DNA from: Spirochaetota bacterium
GTDB taxonomy: Bacteria > Spirochaetota > Spirochaetia > Treponematales > UBA12059
Direction of reading: 5' to 3'
Length of the DNA stretch: 5,606 bases
Assembly: GCA_029565815.1 (NCBI GenBank)
Contig: JAKQNL010000338.1
Coordinates: forward strand, 1-5,606
The notes under the pieces are model-generated. The model did no database searches, was not told the origin of the DNA, and saw nothing but the letters and a program-made list of their open reading frames with translations. Numbering within the stretch: position 1 is the stretch's first letter; each line of letters begins with the position of its first letter. Positions 1-5,606 of this stretch are shown piece by piece. Made by a program: the position numbers and the translations under genes.

Positions 1-362
1 AGCACCCGGTCAAAGCGCCGTGCCAACTTCCGGGCCGCACGGGCAAAAAAATACCTGGATGCCTGGCAGGGCGATCGCTCCAACATGGAAACGCCAGCTC
101 CCAGTTCTTCTCGGTGGTTTTTCGGACCCATGATAAGTACATCCGGGTGGGACAAAGCCTTATGGCGAACGCAGTCCTGGCACTGGCAATTCCATGCGCC
201 GTCCTGCGTACACGAAAGCGCTCGAGCCAGTTCCAAAGCGGTGGTAAGCTTTGCGCAGTCGGGTGGCCCATCAAACAGCAAGGAGCCGGGCAGTTCCTTG
301 TTGCCTGCGTCCCTGGCTAGCTCTTCGCACACCCGGGTTTGGCCCAACACATTTTCAAACAT
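1..362 (-). CDS. holB: DNA polymerase III delta-prime subunit-like protein, N-terminal part (runs off left edge)
   Basis: This partial gene encodes the first 120 residues of a clamp-loader AAA+ protein. The delta-prime subunit is part of the complex that loads the sliding clamp onto DNA at the replication fork. The start is the ATG at 362-360, which overlaps the cvpA stop by 8 nt (ATGTTTGA); I see no clear Shine-Dalgarno, so translation is probably coupled. Residues 2-9 (FENVLGQT) form the usual opening of DnaX/HolB proteins. Residues 32-40 (GPPDCAKLT) sit where the Walker A loop belongs, but the glycine before the lysine is replaced by alanine and leucine follows the lysine. Such a broken P-loop is typical of delta-prime rather than of the ATPase DnaX. 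Cysteines 51, 59, 61 and 64 form the expected zinc cluster, with CxC where E. coli delta-prime has CxxC. SHPDVLIMGP (71-80) matches the family's 'HPD' strand. An unusual DnaX-like paralogue is the alternative. Confidence 0.8.
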   Translation of the reverse strand, partial: MFENVLGQTRVCEELARDAGNKELPGSLLFDGPPDCAKLTTALELARALSCTQDGAWNCQCQDCVRHKALSHPDVLIMGPKNHREELGAGVSMLERSPCQASRYFFARAARKLARRFDRV

Positions 363-846
363 AGAGCAAGAAGGCAGCGCTTGCGCTTTGTTTGGGCATG
401 GCTTCTGCTACCAGGGGTAAAAGGAGCCTTGCTATAAAACTATCATCCAGGAGTTTGGATGCATCGAATACCGGCTGGTAGCGAATAAGGATGAGTATGA
501 TCGCAGCGATGACGAGTCCCTCGGCCGCTCCGTACACAAAGCCCAAGCCCTTGTCCAGAGCGCTTAAGCGCAATTTTTCCAGTACGGTTCGTAGCGAGCG
601 TTCCAGGATTTTTGCAATGACAAAGACCAGAATGAAACAGCTTAAAAAACCCAGCACCAGCGCAAAGCCGCCCAATTCGATCATAGAGCCAAGCCAGGTG
701 CCTACGGGTCGGTAAAAGAGCACCGCCGCCAACAACCCACCAACCGGAGCCGCCACGGCCATGAACTCGGCAACCAGGCCGCGGAACAGGCAGCGCAGGG
801 CTAGAAGCGCAATGATTGCAAGCAATATCCAGTCTAGTATGTTCAT
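355..846 (-). CDS. cvpA: CvpA-family inner membrane protein
   Basis: The product is a 163-residue integral membrane protein of the CvpA (colicin V production) family. The family's molecular role is not settled; in enterobacteria it has been tied to colicin V secretion and envelope stress tolerance. Four hydrophobic segments are visible at about residues 5-20, 24-45, 58-80 and 103-122. The polar linker before the fourth reads SALDKGLGFVYGAAEG (95-110), which matches the conserved LDxxxGxxxGxxxG signature of the family. Length is normal. The start ATG (846-844) overlaps the murG stop as ATGA, and a Shine-Dalgarno AAAGGA lies 8 nt upstream inside murG, so the start is well supported. The last residues overlap the start of the holB-like gene. 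The gene is the third of a four-gene operon; nothing in the sequence links its function to its neighbours. Confidence 0.88.
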   Translation of the reverse strand: MNILDWILLAIIALLALRCLFRGLVAEFMAVAAPVGGLLAAVLFYRPVGTWLGSMIELGGFALVLGFLSCFILVFVIAKILERSLRTVLEKLRLSALDKGLGFVYGAAEGLVIAAIILILIRYQPVFDASKLLDDSFIARLLLPLVAEAMPKQSASAAFLLYV

Positions 847-1952
847 GGCCGGTTTCCTTTCTTGTTCACACGATCCAAAATCAGTTGAGCTATGTTCTGG
901 GCTGCGTGCACAGGCGCTATGCGTGCAGCGTTCTGTGCCATTTCTACCCTGGCTGCGGGGGACGACAGGAGCGTTTCCAGGGCAGCTAGTAGTCGGCTAG
1001 GGTTAGCGTCGCTGCCTGACAGGCATATCGCCGCACCGTGGCTTTCCAGCATGCGAGCGTTTTCCACTTGGTCGCCTCGGGTAGAGGCGCCGGATAGGGG
1101 AATCAGAATCATGGGCTTTGCGGACGCTATGCTTTCGCCTATGGTGCCTGCCCCGGCTCTGCCTATCACGATGTCTGCAGCCGCTAACACGTCCGGTAAC
1201 TCATCCCGCAGGTATGGAAAGGCCCGGTAGTAGCTACTGTCTAGCGAGCATGCACCGTTGCCTGGACCTGTCTGGTGTACAACACGGGCCCGGCCCGCTA
1301 GCGAAGGCAGAATGGCTTGTACAAGCTCGTTCACTTGTACCGCCCCTTGGCTGCCTCCAAGCACCATAATGACGGGTAGATCATCTGCAAAGCCAAGGAA
1401 TTTTCTGCCGCGTTCCGCTTGGGCGATCGAAAACGCCATGCGCACGGGATTGCCGCATACCACAGCCTTAGCCTGCACGTTTGGCGAAAGAGCAGCCAGT
1501 GTTGCTTCCCAGCCCAAGAGCACCTTTTCCGCAACGCCTGCATTCAGGCGTGTTGCAAGCCCCGGGCTCAAATCCGACTCGTGGGTAAACACGGGAATGC
1601 CTAGCGACGCTGCTGCTCTGCACGGAGGTACGCTTACATAGCCGCCTTTGGAAAAAAGTAGCGCGGGTTGTAAGCGCTTTAGTATGCGTAGCGAAGCAAA
1701 ATATCCTAACAGCACTTTGAACGCGTCTGGCACATTCCGTATCGACATCGATCGGCGCAGTTTGCCCGACGGCACCGAAAAAAACTCGATGCCAGCGTTC
1801 TGTACCGCACTCCGCTCGCTTTCTAAGCCGGAGCCTATCCATACGATGCGGCCCTTGTATGACACTTTTAGCGCTTCTATGACAGCAAGCCCCGGATAGA
1901 TATGGCCGCCGGTGCCGCCACCGGTGAACGCGATGCACTCAGTGTCGCTCAT
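843..1952 (-). CDS. murG: UDP-N-acetylglucosamine--N-acetylmuramyl-(pentapeptide) pyrophosphoryl-undecaprenol N-acetylglucosamine transferase (MurG)
   Basis: MurG transfers GlcNAc from UDP-GlcNAc to lipid I to make lipid II, the last cytoplasmic-side step of peptidoglycan precursor synthesis, at the inner face of the membrane. The 369-residue product has the expected two-domain GT-B layout. In the N-domain, GGGTGGH (11-17) is the glycine-rich loop with the conserved histidine, SKGGYVSVP is at 101-109, and HESDLSPG at 124-131 resembles the Bacillus-type loop rather than the E. coli HEQN form. GNPVR (167-171) precedes the interdomain linker. In the C-domain, GGSQGA (199-204), HQTG (226-229), GRAGAGTIGE (264-273) and DQVENAR (294-300) form the UDP-GlcNAc site. 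The start ATG (1952-1950) overlaps the pgi stop as ATGA, with only a weak AGG six bases upstream, so coupling to pgi is likely. No key residue appears to be missing. Confidence 0.96.
   Translation of the reverse strand: MSDTECIAFTGGGTGGHIYPGLAVIEALKVSYKGRIVWIGSGLESERSAVQNAGIEFFSVPSGKLRRSMSIRNVPDAFKVLLGYFASLRILKRLQPALLFSKGGYVSVPPCRAAASLGIPVFTHESDLSPGLATRLNAGVAEKVLLGWEATLAALSPNVQAKAVVCGNPVRMAFSIAQAERGRKFLGFADDLPVIMVLGGSQGAVQVNELVQAILPSLAGRARVVHQTGPGNGACSLDSSYYRAFPYLRDELPDVLAAADIVIGRAGAGTIGESIASAKPMILIPLSGASTRGDQVENARMLESHGAAICLSGSDANPSRLLAALETLLSSPAARVEMAQNAARIAPVHAAQNIAQLILDRVNKKGNRP
855..860 (-). promoter_or_regulatory. Ribosome binding site of cvpA
   Basis: AAAGGA on the minus strand, 8 nt before the cvpA ATG and lying within the last codons of murG. 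It fixes the cvpA start and shows that cvpA can recruit ribosomes itself as well as by coupling through the ATGA overlap. Confidence 0.6.
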
Positions 1953-3529
1953 AGTATACCTAAAAACTTTCCATAGGCTTCGAGCGCTTCATCCTGTGGA
2001 CCGCCTTGTTGCAACACCCTGGCAGCCAGCAGCTTGCCCAACTGCACGCCTTCCTGGTCAAACGAGTTTATATTCCAGGCAAAACCTTGGAACATCACCT
2101 TGTTTTCGTAGTGGGCCAAAAGGGCTCCAAGGCTGCGCGGGTTCAGTTCGTCGGCTACCAGTAGGCTGGAAGGCCTTTGTCCGGGGAACAGCTTATTCGG
2201 GTTTTGGTTGGACTGGCCGCGCGCGAAAGCGACAATTTGGGCTGCAAGGTTAGCATTCAGTTTTGTCCGCGCGCTCGATCCTTGGAATTCCGGATCGAAG
2301 CGGGTTTGGTTTTTTCGAAAGCCGATAAACTGTAGCGGAATGATATCGGTGCCCTGGTGTAAGAGTTGGTAGAACGAGTGCTGGCCATTGGTTCCCGGCT
2401 CGCCGAACACAATGGGGCCGCTTGGGTAGCGTAGTGGCTCGCCATGCATGTCGACGCGCTTGCCGTTACTTTCCATATCGAGCTGCTGCAGGTGGGCGGG
2501 AAAACGCGACAGAGCCTGGGAGTAGGGCAGTATCGCGGTAGCCGGCCTACCAAGAACCGATCGCTCATAGAGCCCTAGCATAGCGTCGGTCATTGCAGCG
2601 TTTTTGCGCATATCCGGTTCCAGGGCAAGCCGGTCCGCTTCGTGGGCGCCGGCTAAGAGCTCGGTAAACGCTTCTGGTCCGAGAGCCAATGACAAAGCAA
2701 GCCCTCCTACCGCGCTCGTGGAGCTATAGCGGCCGCCTATGTAGTCATCGATATAGAAGGAGTCCAGGTATGCGGTATTTTTGGCCAGGGGGCTTGTTTC
2801 GCTGGTAACCGCAACCAGGTGCCGTCGCGCATCGATGCCGGCCTGCGATGCAAGCCGTGCTCGTACGAGGGCTTCATTAGCCAAGGTTTCCTGCGTGGTT
2901 CCGCTTTTTGACACCAGGATGAACAAGGTAGCTTCCGGATCGATTCCTGCAAGGACGCCGTTTGCGTCATCGGGGTCCACATTGCTTATGAACGATGCAG
3001 AAAGTTTTAGTAAGCCCCGTTCCCGTGCCCACTGTTCCAGGGCTAGGTACAAGGCGCGCGGGCCAAGGTCGGATCCGCCTATGCCTATCTGCACGATGCG
3101 TGTAAAGGCCTTGCCGGTGGAACCTCGAATAGAGCCCGAGCGTATTGCTTTTGCAAATTCGGAAAAACGCGTAAGCTCGGATGTATAGAATGCACCAAGA
3201 TCCTTAGATCCGGCATGTACGCTCCCTGCAAGCTGGCCGCGGCTCAGGTGGTGCAGTGCCATGCGTTGTTCGCCGGGATTGGCCATCGATCCGCCCGCAA
3301 GCGCTAGGTATCGGCCGGCAAGATCCAGCTCGGCGGCTGCTGTGCCCAGGAGCCCCAGGGTTGCGTCGTCCGCATCCATAGCGGCATAGCAGTATGACAG
3401 GCCGCCGCCTGCGGCTATGGTCCTGTCGATAAGCCGCTTATGGTTCAAAACCGATGTAATATCTTCTGGCTTGCAGTCAAGCAACGCCTGCCATGCCGTG
3501 CTTTTGTCTATCCGTGAACAATGAGCCAT
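1949..3529 (-). CDS. pgi: Glucose-6-phosphate isomerase
   Basis: Pgi interconverts glucose-6-phosphate and fructose-6-phosphate in glycolysis and gluconeogenesis. I use the ATG at 3529-3527 (526 aa) because AAAGGA lies six bases before it. An in-frame ATG at 3544 would add five residues (MKGPR), but it has no ribosome binding site and its own first codons contain that AAAGGA. With the 526-residue numbering, the SIS-fold phosphate-binding segments are GIGGSDLGPR (149-158) and SKSGTT (207-212). The first family signature, DYIGGRYSSTSAVG, is at 262-275. The expected catalytic residues are the glutamate of MESNGKR (353), the histidine of GQHSFYQ (384) and the lysine that ends the second signature SFDQEGVQLGK (499). 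The gene is complete and of normal length. It is first in the minus-strand operon and overlaps murG by 4 nt. Its product feeds UDP-GlcNAc synthesis, and hence MurG. Confidence 0.96.
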   Translation of the reverse strand: MAHCSRIDKSTAWQALLDCKPEDITSVLNHKRLIDRTIAAGGGLSYCYAAMDADDATLGLLGTAAAELDLAGRYLALAGGSMANPGEQRMALHHLSRGQLAGSVHAGSKDLGAFYTSELTRFSEFAKAIRSGSIRGSTGKAFTRIVQIGIGGSDLGPRALYLALEQWARERGLLKLSASFISNVDPDDANGVLAGIDPEATLFILVSKSGTTQETLANEALVRARLASQAGIDARRHLVAVTSETSPLAKNTAYLDSFYIDDYIGGRYSSTSAVGGLALSLALGPEAFTELLAGAHEADRLALEPDMRKNAAMTDAMLGLYERSVLGRPATAILPYSQALSRFPAHLQQLDMESNGKRVDMHGEPLRYPSGPIVFGEPGTNGQHSFYQLLHQGTDIIPLQFIGFRKNQTRFDPEFQGSSARTKLNANLAAQIVAFARGQSNQNPNKLFPGQRPSSLLVADELNPRSLGALLAHYENKVMFQGFAWNINSFDQEGVQLGKLLAARVLQQGGPQDEALEAYGKFLGIL

Positions 3530-3535
3530 GCGTGG

Positions 3536-3541
3536 TCCTTT
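3536..3541 (-). promoter_or_regulatory. Ribosome binding site deciding the pgi start
   Basis: AAAGGA on the minus strand, six bases before the ATG at 3529. It lies inside the first codons of the longer pgi reading from 3544, which argues for the shorter start. Confidence 0.6.
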
Positions 3542-3559
3542 CATTGCGAATAGCTATTT

Positions 3560-3579
3560 CCCAAGGCAATAAGCTTGGG
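3560..3579 (-). promoter_or_regulatory. Inverted repeat (possible hairpin) in the pgi leader
   Basis: CCCAAG at 3560-3565 and CTTGGG at 3574-3579 are perfect six-base arms around an eight-base loop. In the predicted pgi transcript this could form a small stem-loop about 20 nt upstream of the ribosome binding site. No U-tract follows, so it does not look like a terminator. Its function is unknown. Confidence 0.35.
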
Positions 3580-3580
3580 G

Positions 3581-3590
3581 AACAGCTGTT
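3581..3590. repeat. 10-bp perfect palindrome, possible operator
   Basis: AACAGCTGTT is its own reverse complement. It falls just downstream of the predicted pgi transcription start, a position where a bound dimeric repressor could block initiation. The site is short and may be chance; no matching regulator is visible in the window. Confidence 0.3.
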
Positions 3591-3600
3591 TAGCCCTTTC

Positions 3601-3630
3601 ATACTACGGCTATAGGGGCTTTTTACGCAA
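3601..3630 (-). promoter_or_regulatory. Putative sigma-70-type promoter of the pgi-murG-cvpA-holB operon
   Basis: On the minus strand, TTGCGT (3630-3625) is followed after 18 bases by TAGTAT (3606-3601), fair matches to the -35 and -10 boxes. Transcription would start near 3594 and give a leader of about 65 nt before the pgi ATG at 3529. It sits back to back with the plus-strand promoter, with 15 bases between the two -35 boxes. It is judged by eye only. Confidence 0.45.
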
Positions 3631-3645
3631 GTGCGAATGCTTTTC

Positions 3646-3675
3646 TTGGACGTTTGGGCTTGCTTCTGGTATACT
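3646..3675 (+). promoter_or_regulatory. Putative extended -10 promoter of the PilZ gene
   Basis: TTGGAC (3646-3651), an 18-base spacer and TATACT (3670-3675), preceded by TGG, form an extended -10 element. This is the best promoter match seen in the window. Initiation would be expected around 3682-3684, at the ATG in 3684-3686. That either makes the PilZ message leaderless or rules out the upstream TTG start at 3654. Confidence 0.55.
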
Positions 3676-3683
3676 GCATGTGC

Positions 3684-4916
3684 ATGGGCACCATAGTAAC
3701 GTTCATAGAAAAAGAGTTCATCCTTTCCCAGGTTCGGCGTAGTGGCGGAACAGTTGTCGTCTTCGGCTCTGCAAAGTCGGCTACGTGTACGGTTGCTTCC
3801 TTCGACAAGGACACGCTTGCCCTGGACGGCAACACGCTGGAGCTGGAAGCGTTTCGCTCATGGGAACAGGTATCCGCATACCTTATGTACCAGGGCCAGC
3901 GTTTGGCATTCAGCGCAAAGGTACGCAAGGCCGATGGGCCGCGCCTGGTGCTTACCATGCCGGAGAAGCTCCTTAAAGCACCCCAGCGAAAATCCATACG
4001 CGTACCGCCGCCCCGCGGTCTTACCCTGGAATTTTACCTGCAGAACGAGCGTATACGCATCGATTGCCCGGAGTCGCAGGAATACCTGGACATAGAGCTT
4101 CCCGAGCTTCGGGAGGGTTTTGACGTATCGTCTATCAACAGCCTGTTGGATAGTTTTAGGCGCAAGGCTGGTTCCCGGTACACGAAAAACGGCGTGGTCA
4201 TGTTCTCAAAAACCCGTAGCCCAAGCAGCGTGGAAGAGCAAATGATAGCGAGCATGGGGCGCTGTTTGCTCATAGCAAGCACCCGAAGCCCGCTGCCGGC
4301 CGAAGATCCGTATCCGGAAGGCAGGATCATAACCCAGAACATGGCCGAAAACTATGAAGGTCCGGCTATTTTCCTGAATGGTTCCGAACTGGAAAAAAGC
4401 AGGCTCAAGAAAGCGGAAGCAGGCATAGTATCGGAAGTGTACTGTCCCATATTGTATTACCAATTTGTGGTCGGATACATCTACCTGATGAACGACATAA
4501 ACAAAAAGGTATGCATGGATTTTTCCGCTGTGGATTTTGCCTGGGAGTTCGGCCGTATCCTTACCTATTCGCTTAAAACGCACCAGTATTACCGTGCGGA
4601 TGAAAACTTTACGCCCACCCCGCATGCGCCGGAGGTGCTGGACCTGTCGGCTACCGGATGCCTGTTCGTGCTGCCCAAAGCCAGCTATCCGGTGCGTTTC
4701 AGAAAATCATCGGTGCTGGAAATGCGTATTCTATCCGGTTCGTGCTCCCTGGATTTGCGCGGCCGTGTGGTCAGGCACTTCAGCGATCGTGACGGCGAGT
4801 ATTACGGCGTAGCCTTCCTGTCGCCGGATCAGCAAAAGACCGAAAGCCTTAAGAGCCTTCTGTATGCCGACGCGTCTCTTCGCTCGGCCTGCGATGAAAT
4901 GGAAATACCCGAATGA
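3684..4916 (+). CDS. PilZ-domain protein with an inserted GAF-like region (predicted c-di-GMP receptor)
   Basis: This is probably a cytoplasmic c-di-GMP-binding effector of 410 residues; there is no signal peptide or membrane segment. Positions below count from the ATG at 3684. Residues 1-100 look like a YcgR-type N-terminal barrel, ending in a 'lTMPEKLLKAPQRKSIRV' segment. The PilZ arginine motif RxxxR is R102-R106. The second half of the ligand site, DLSATG (320-325, DxSxxG), comes about 215 residues later. The C-terminal strands RGRVVRHF and YYGVAFL (to about 379) complete a PilZ barrel. The region between, about 190-300, contains CPILYYQFVVGYIYL and a following helix, which resembles the end of a GAF fold; this domain call is tentative. 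Alternative starts are ATG 3678 and TTG 3654, neither with a good ribosome binding site. The layout recalls DUF1577-type spirochaete proteins. It overlaps the next gene by 4 nt. Confidence 0.8.
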   Translation: MGTIVTFIEKEFILSQVRRSGGTVVVFGSAKSATCTVASFDKDTLALDGNTLELEAFRSWEQVSAYLMYQGQRLAFSAKVRKADGPRLVLTMPEKLLKAPQRKSIRVPPPRGLTLEFYLQNERIRIDCPESQEYLDIELPELREGFDVSSINSLLDSFRRKAGSRYTKNGVVMFSKTRSPSSVEEQMIASMGRCLLIASTRSPLPAEDPYPEGRIITQNMAENYEGPAIFLNGSELEKSRLKKAEAGIVSEVYCPILYYQFVVGYIYLMNDINKKVCMDFSAVDFAWEFGRILTYSLKTHQYYRADENFTPTPHAPEVLDLSATGCLFVLPKASYPVRFRKSSVLEMRILSGSCSLDLRGRVVRHFSDRDGEYYGVAFLSPDQQKTESLKSLLYADASLRSACDEMEIPE

Positions 4917-5197
4917 ACGGCACCGACAGCATTGGCTTGCGCGAAGCTATACGCATAGCGTTTATGGTCATAGCTCGCTGGGAGGTTATCGCAACATTGC
5001 TTGCCTTCCTTGTGGTGTGGGCATTGCTGCGCTATGTGGCCAATCCATGGGCGCGGGACAACAAACCGGCCCGTAGCGCTTATTCTGGGCGCTCTTTTGC
5101 GTCCATGATACCTAAATTCAAGAAGCGCCCGAAGGCAGCAGCCCAGGCTGAGCCCGAAGTACATGAGCAGGACGACGAGGATTTCCCCGAGGACTGA
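4913..5197 (+). CDS. Small single-pass membrane protein of unknown function
   Basis: I do not recognise this 94-residue product. Its ATG (4913-4915) overlaps the PilZ gene stop as ATGA, with a weak GGAAA about nine bases upstream, so it is co-transcribed and probably translationally coupled. Residues about 24-43 (EVIATLLAFLVVWALLRYVA) form one membrane span, preceded by a short amphipathic, arginine-containing stretch. After the span comes a basic segment (KFKKRPK, 68-74) and then a very acidic end (EQDDEDFPED, 85-94), so most of the soluble part is a short, likely disordered tail. By the positive-inside rule the side is ambiguous because arginines flank both ends. The last 80 bases overlap the 3' end of the opposing recQ-like gene. 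A membrane anchor or partner for the PilZ protein is possible, but that is inferred only from the coupling. Confidence 0.65.
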   Translation: MNGTDSIGLREAIRIAFMVIARWEVIATLLAFLVVWALLRYVANPWARDNKPARSAYSGRSFASMIPKFKKRPKAAAQAEPEVHEQDDEDFPED

Positions 5198-5606
5198 GCC
5201 CTTGTGCCAGGTAGTGTTTTCTTAACCACAAGCCGTATCTGGCTGCCTTCCCTGAAACACAGCGGCCGATAGCCTCGACTAGTTCGCTGAGTTGCCAGTC
5301 GTATAAGGCTCCGTACTGCGGGCCGTAACCAGCGCTGCCTCTACCTAAAAGATACTGTGCCAGTTCTGGTATACGGAACCTCCACGGGTGGGCTTTCAAA
5401 GCGTTGATGATTGCATTCAGGCCTTCCGGTACAGCTACGGCTGATCCTGCGCATGCATCGCAGCCGCAACCATTATCCGGGCCTAAGCATGGGGTCGATT
5501 CCGCTCCTTCCTGGCCAATGAGCGTAAGGAGGCTACTGCGTCTGCATCCCAGGCTTTCGCTTGCCCATCGGTGCATAGCCAGTTTACGCCCGTCCTGCGG
5601 CGCTTT
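5118..5606 (-). CDS. recQ: RecQ-family ATP-dependent DNA helicase, C-terminal part (5' end beyond right edge)
   Basis: The last 162 residues of a RecQ-type 3'-5' DNA helicase, involved in recombination and repair; the helicase motor domains lie outside the window. The frame is open to the right edge, and the ATG at 5576 is an internal methionine, not a start. Visible residues 8-32 (KLAMHRWASESLGCRRSSLL... and GQ) match the RecQ zinc-domain pattern of a helix, CRR and then the 'FGE' position. Zinc-ligand candidates are C21, C40, C47, C49 and C52, with the typical CDxC ending (CDAC) but an enlarged loop before it. Residues about 61-137 look like the winged-helix (RQC) region. No HRDC domain follows. 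The final 26 residues, rich in Pro, Arg and Gly, are encoded antisense to the convergent small membrane-protein gene and look non-conserved. A RecQ-like helicase of another subfamily is possible. Confidence 0.78.
   Translation of the reverse strand, partial: KAPQDGRKLAMHRWASESLGCRRSSLLTLIGQEGAESTPCLGPDNGCGCDACAGSAVAVPEGLNAIINALKAHPWRFRIPELAQYLLGRGSAGYGPQYGALYDWQLSELVEAIGRCVSGKAARYGLWLRKHYLAQGLSPRGNPRRPAHVLRAQPGLLPSGAS

Noticed and set aside
71..78. GCGATCGC octamer palindrome, considered as a HIP1-type repeat
   Set aside because: It occurs in this exact form only once that I noticed and lies inside coding sequence, so it is most simply chance.
85..420. Plus-strand open frame of 111 codons at the left edge
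   Set aside because: It lies antisense to the holB-like gene, whose motifs (FENVLGQT, the degenerate P-loop, the cysteine cluster) are convincing. The plus-strand translation has no recognisable domain.
1468..1938. Minus-strand open frame of 156 codons within murG
   Set aside because: A shadow of murG in another frame: the translation is rich in Arg and Cys with no domain, while the murG frame carries all family motifs.
2781..3188. Plus-strand open frame of 135 codons opposite pgi
   Set aside because: It is antisense to highly conserved pgi segments, including the SKSGTT region, and its composition is that of a shadow frame.
3592..3620. AGCCC...GGGCT inverted repeat followed by T-run on the plus strand, considered as a terminator
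   Set aside because: The stem is only five pairs with a loop of about 19 bases, and no plus-strand gene ends upstream. The bases are better explained as the pgi promoter region.
3654..3683. TTG-initiated N-terminal extension of the PilZ protein
   Set aside because: The added residues overlap the predicted promoter, the nearest GGA is only three bases from the TTG, and the plausible domain start is at MGTIVTF. It is kept as an alternative but not used.
4206..4625. Minus-strand open frame of 139 codons opposite the PilZ gene
   Set aside because: Antisense shadow with no ribosome binding site or recognisable fold; the PilZ frame is clearly coding.

Overview
The window is densely coding, moderately GC-rich bacterial DNA with seven genes in two back-to-back transcription units plus the end of a third. 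The gene content suggests a Gram-negative-type bacterium, most likely a spirochaete such as a Treponema relative. The pointers are a MurG with a HESDLSPG-type acceptor loop and a PilZ protein whose N-terminal barrel and C-terminal PilZ core are separated by a GAF-like segment. This assignment is an inference from gene character; no taxonomic marker such as rRNA is present.

Minus strand, read from about 3630 down to 1: a promoter and short leader precede pgi (glucose-6-phosphate isomerase), murG (lipid II synthase), cvpA (CvpA-family membrane protein) and the first 120 codons of a DNA polymerase III delta-prime subunit (holB-like), which runs off the left edge. Every junction is a stop/start overlap (4, 4 and 8 nt), so the four are almost certainly one translationally coupled operon. 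The holB-like gene has no right-hand stop inside the window and is easy to miss, but its zinc-binding cysteines and degenerate P-loop identify it.

Plus strand, from about 3646 to 5197: a good extended -10 promoter drives a PilZ-domain (predicted c-di-GMP receptor) gene, followed with a 4-nt ATGA overlap by a 94-residue single-pass membrane protein of unknown function. The promoter lies so close to the first well-placed ATG that the message may be leaderless.

Right edge, minus strand: the C-terminal 162 residues of a RecQ-family helicase (zinc-binding and winged-helix-like regions) enter from outside the window. They end inside the convergent small membrane-protein gene, giving an 80-bp tail-to-tail coding overlap with no room for a terminator.

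Functionally, Pgi makes fructose-6-phosphate, the precursor of UDP-GlcNAc, which is the sugar donor used by MurG, so the first two operon genes sit on one metabolic line. CvpA and the clamp-loader subunit look like co-transcribed housekeeping passengers. The PilZ pair is the least explained part of the window. No rRNA, tRNA, CRISPR array, insertion sequence or phage gene was seen, and the only sizeable gap is the roughly 150-bp divergent promoter region.
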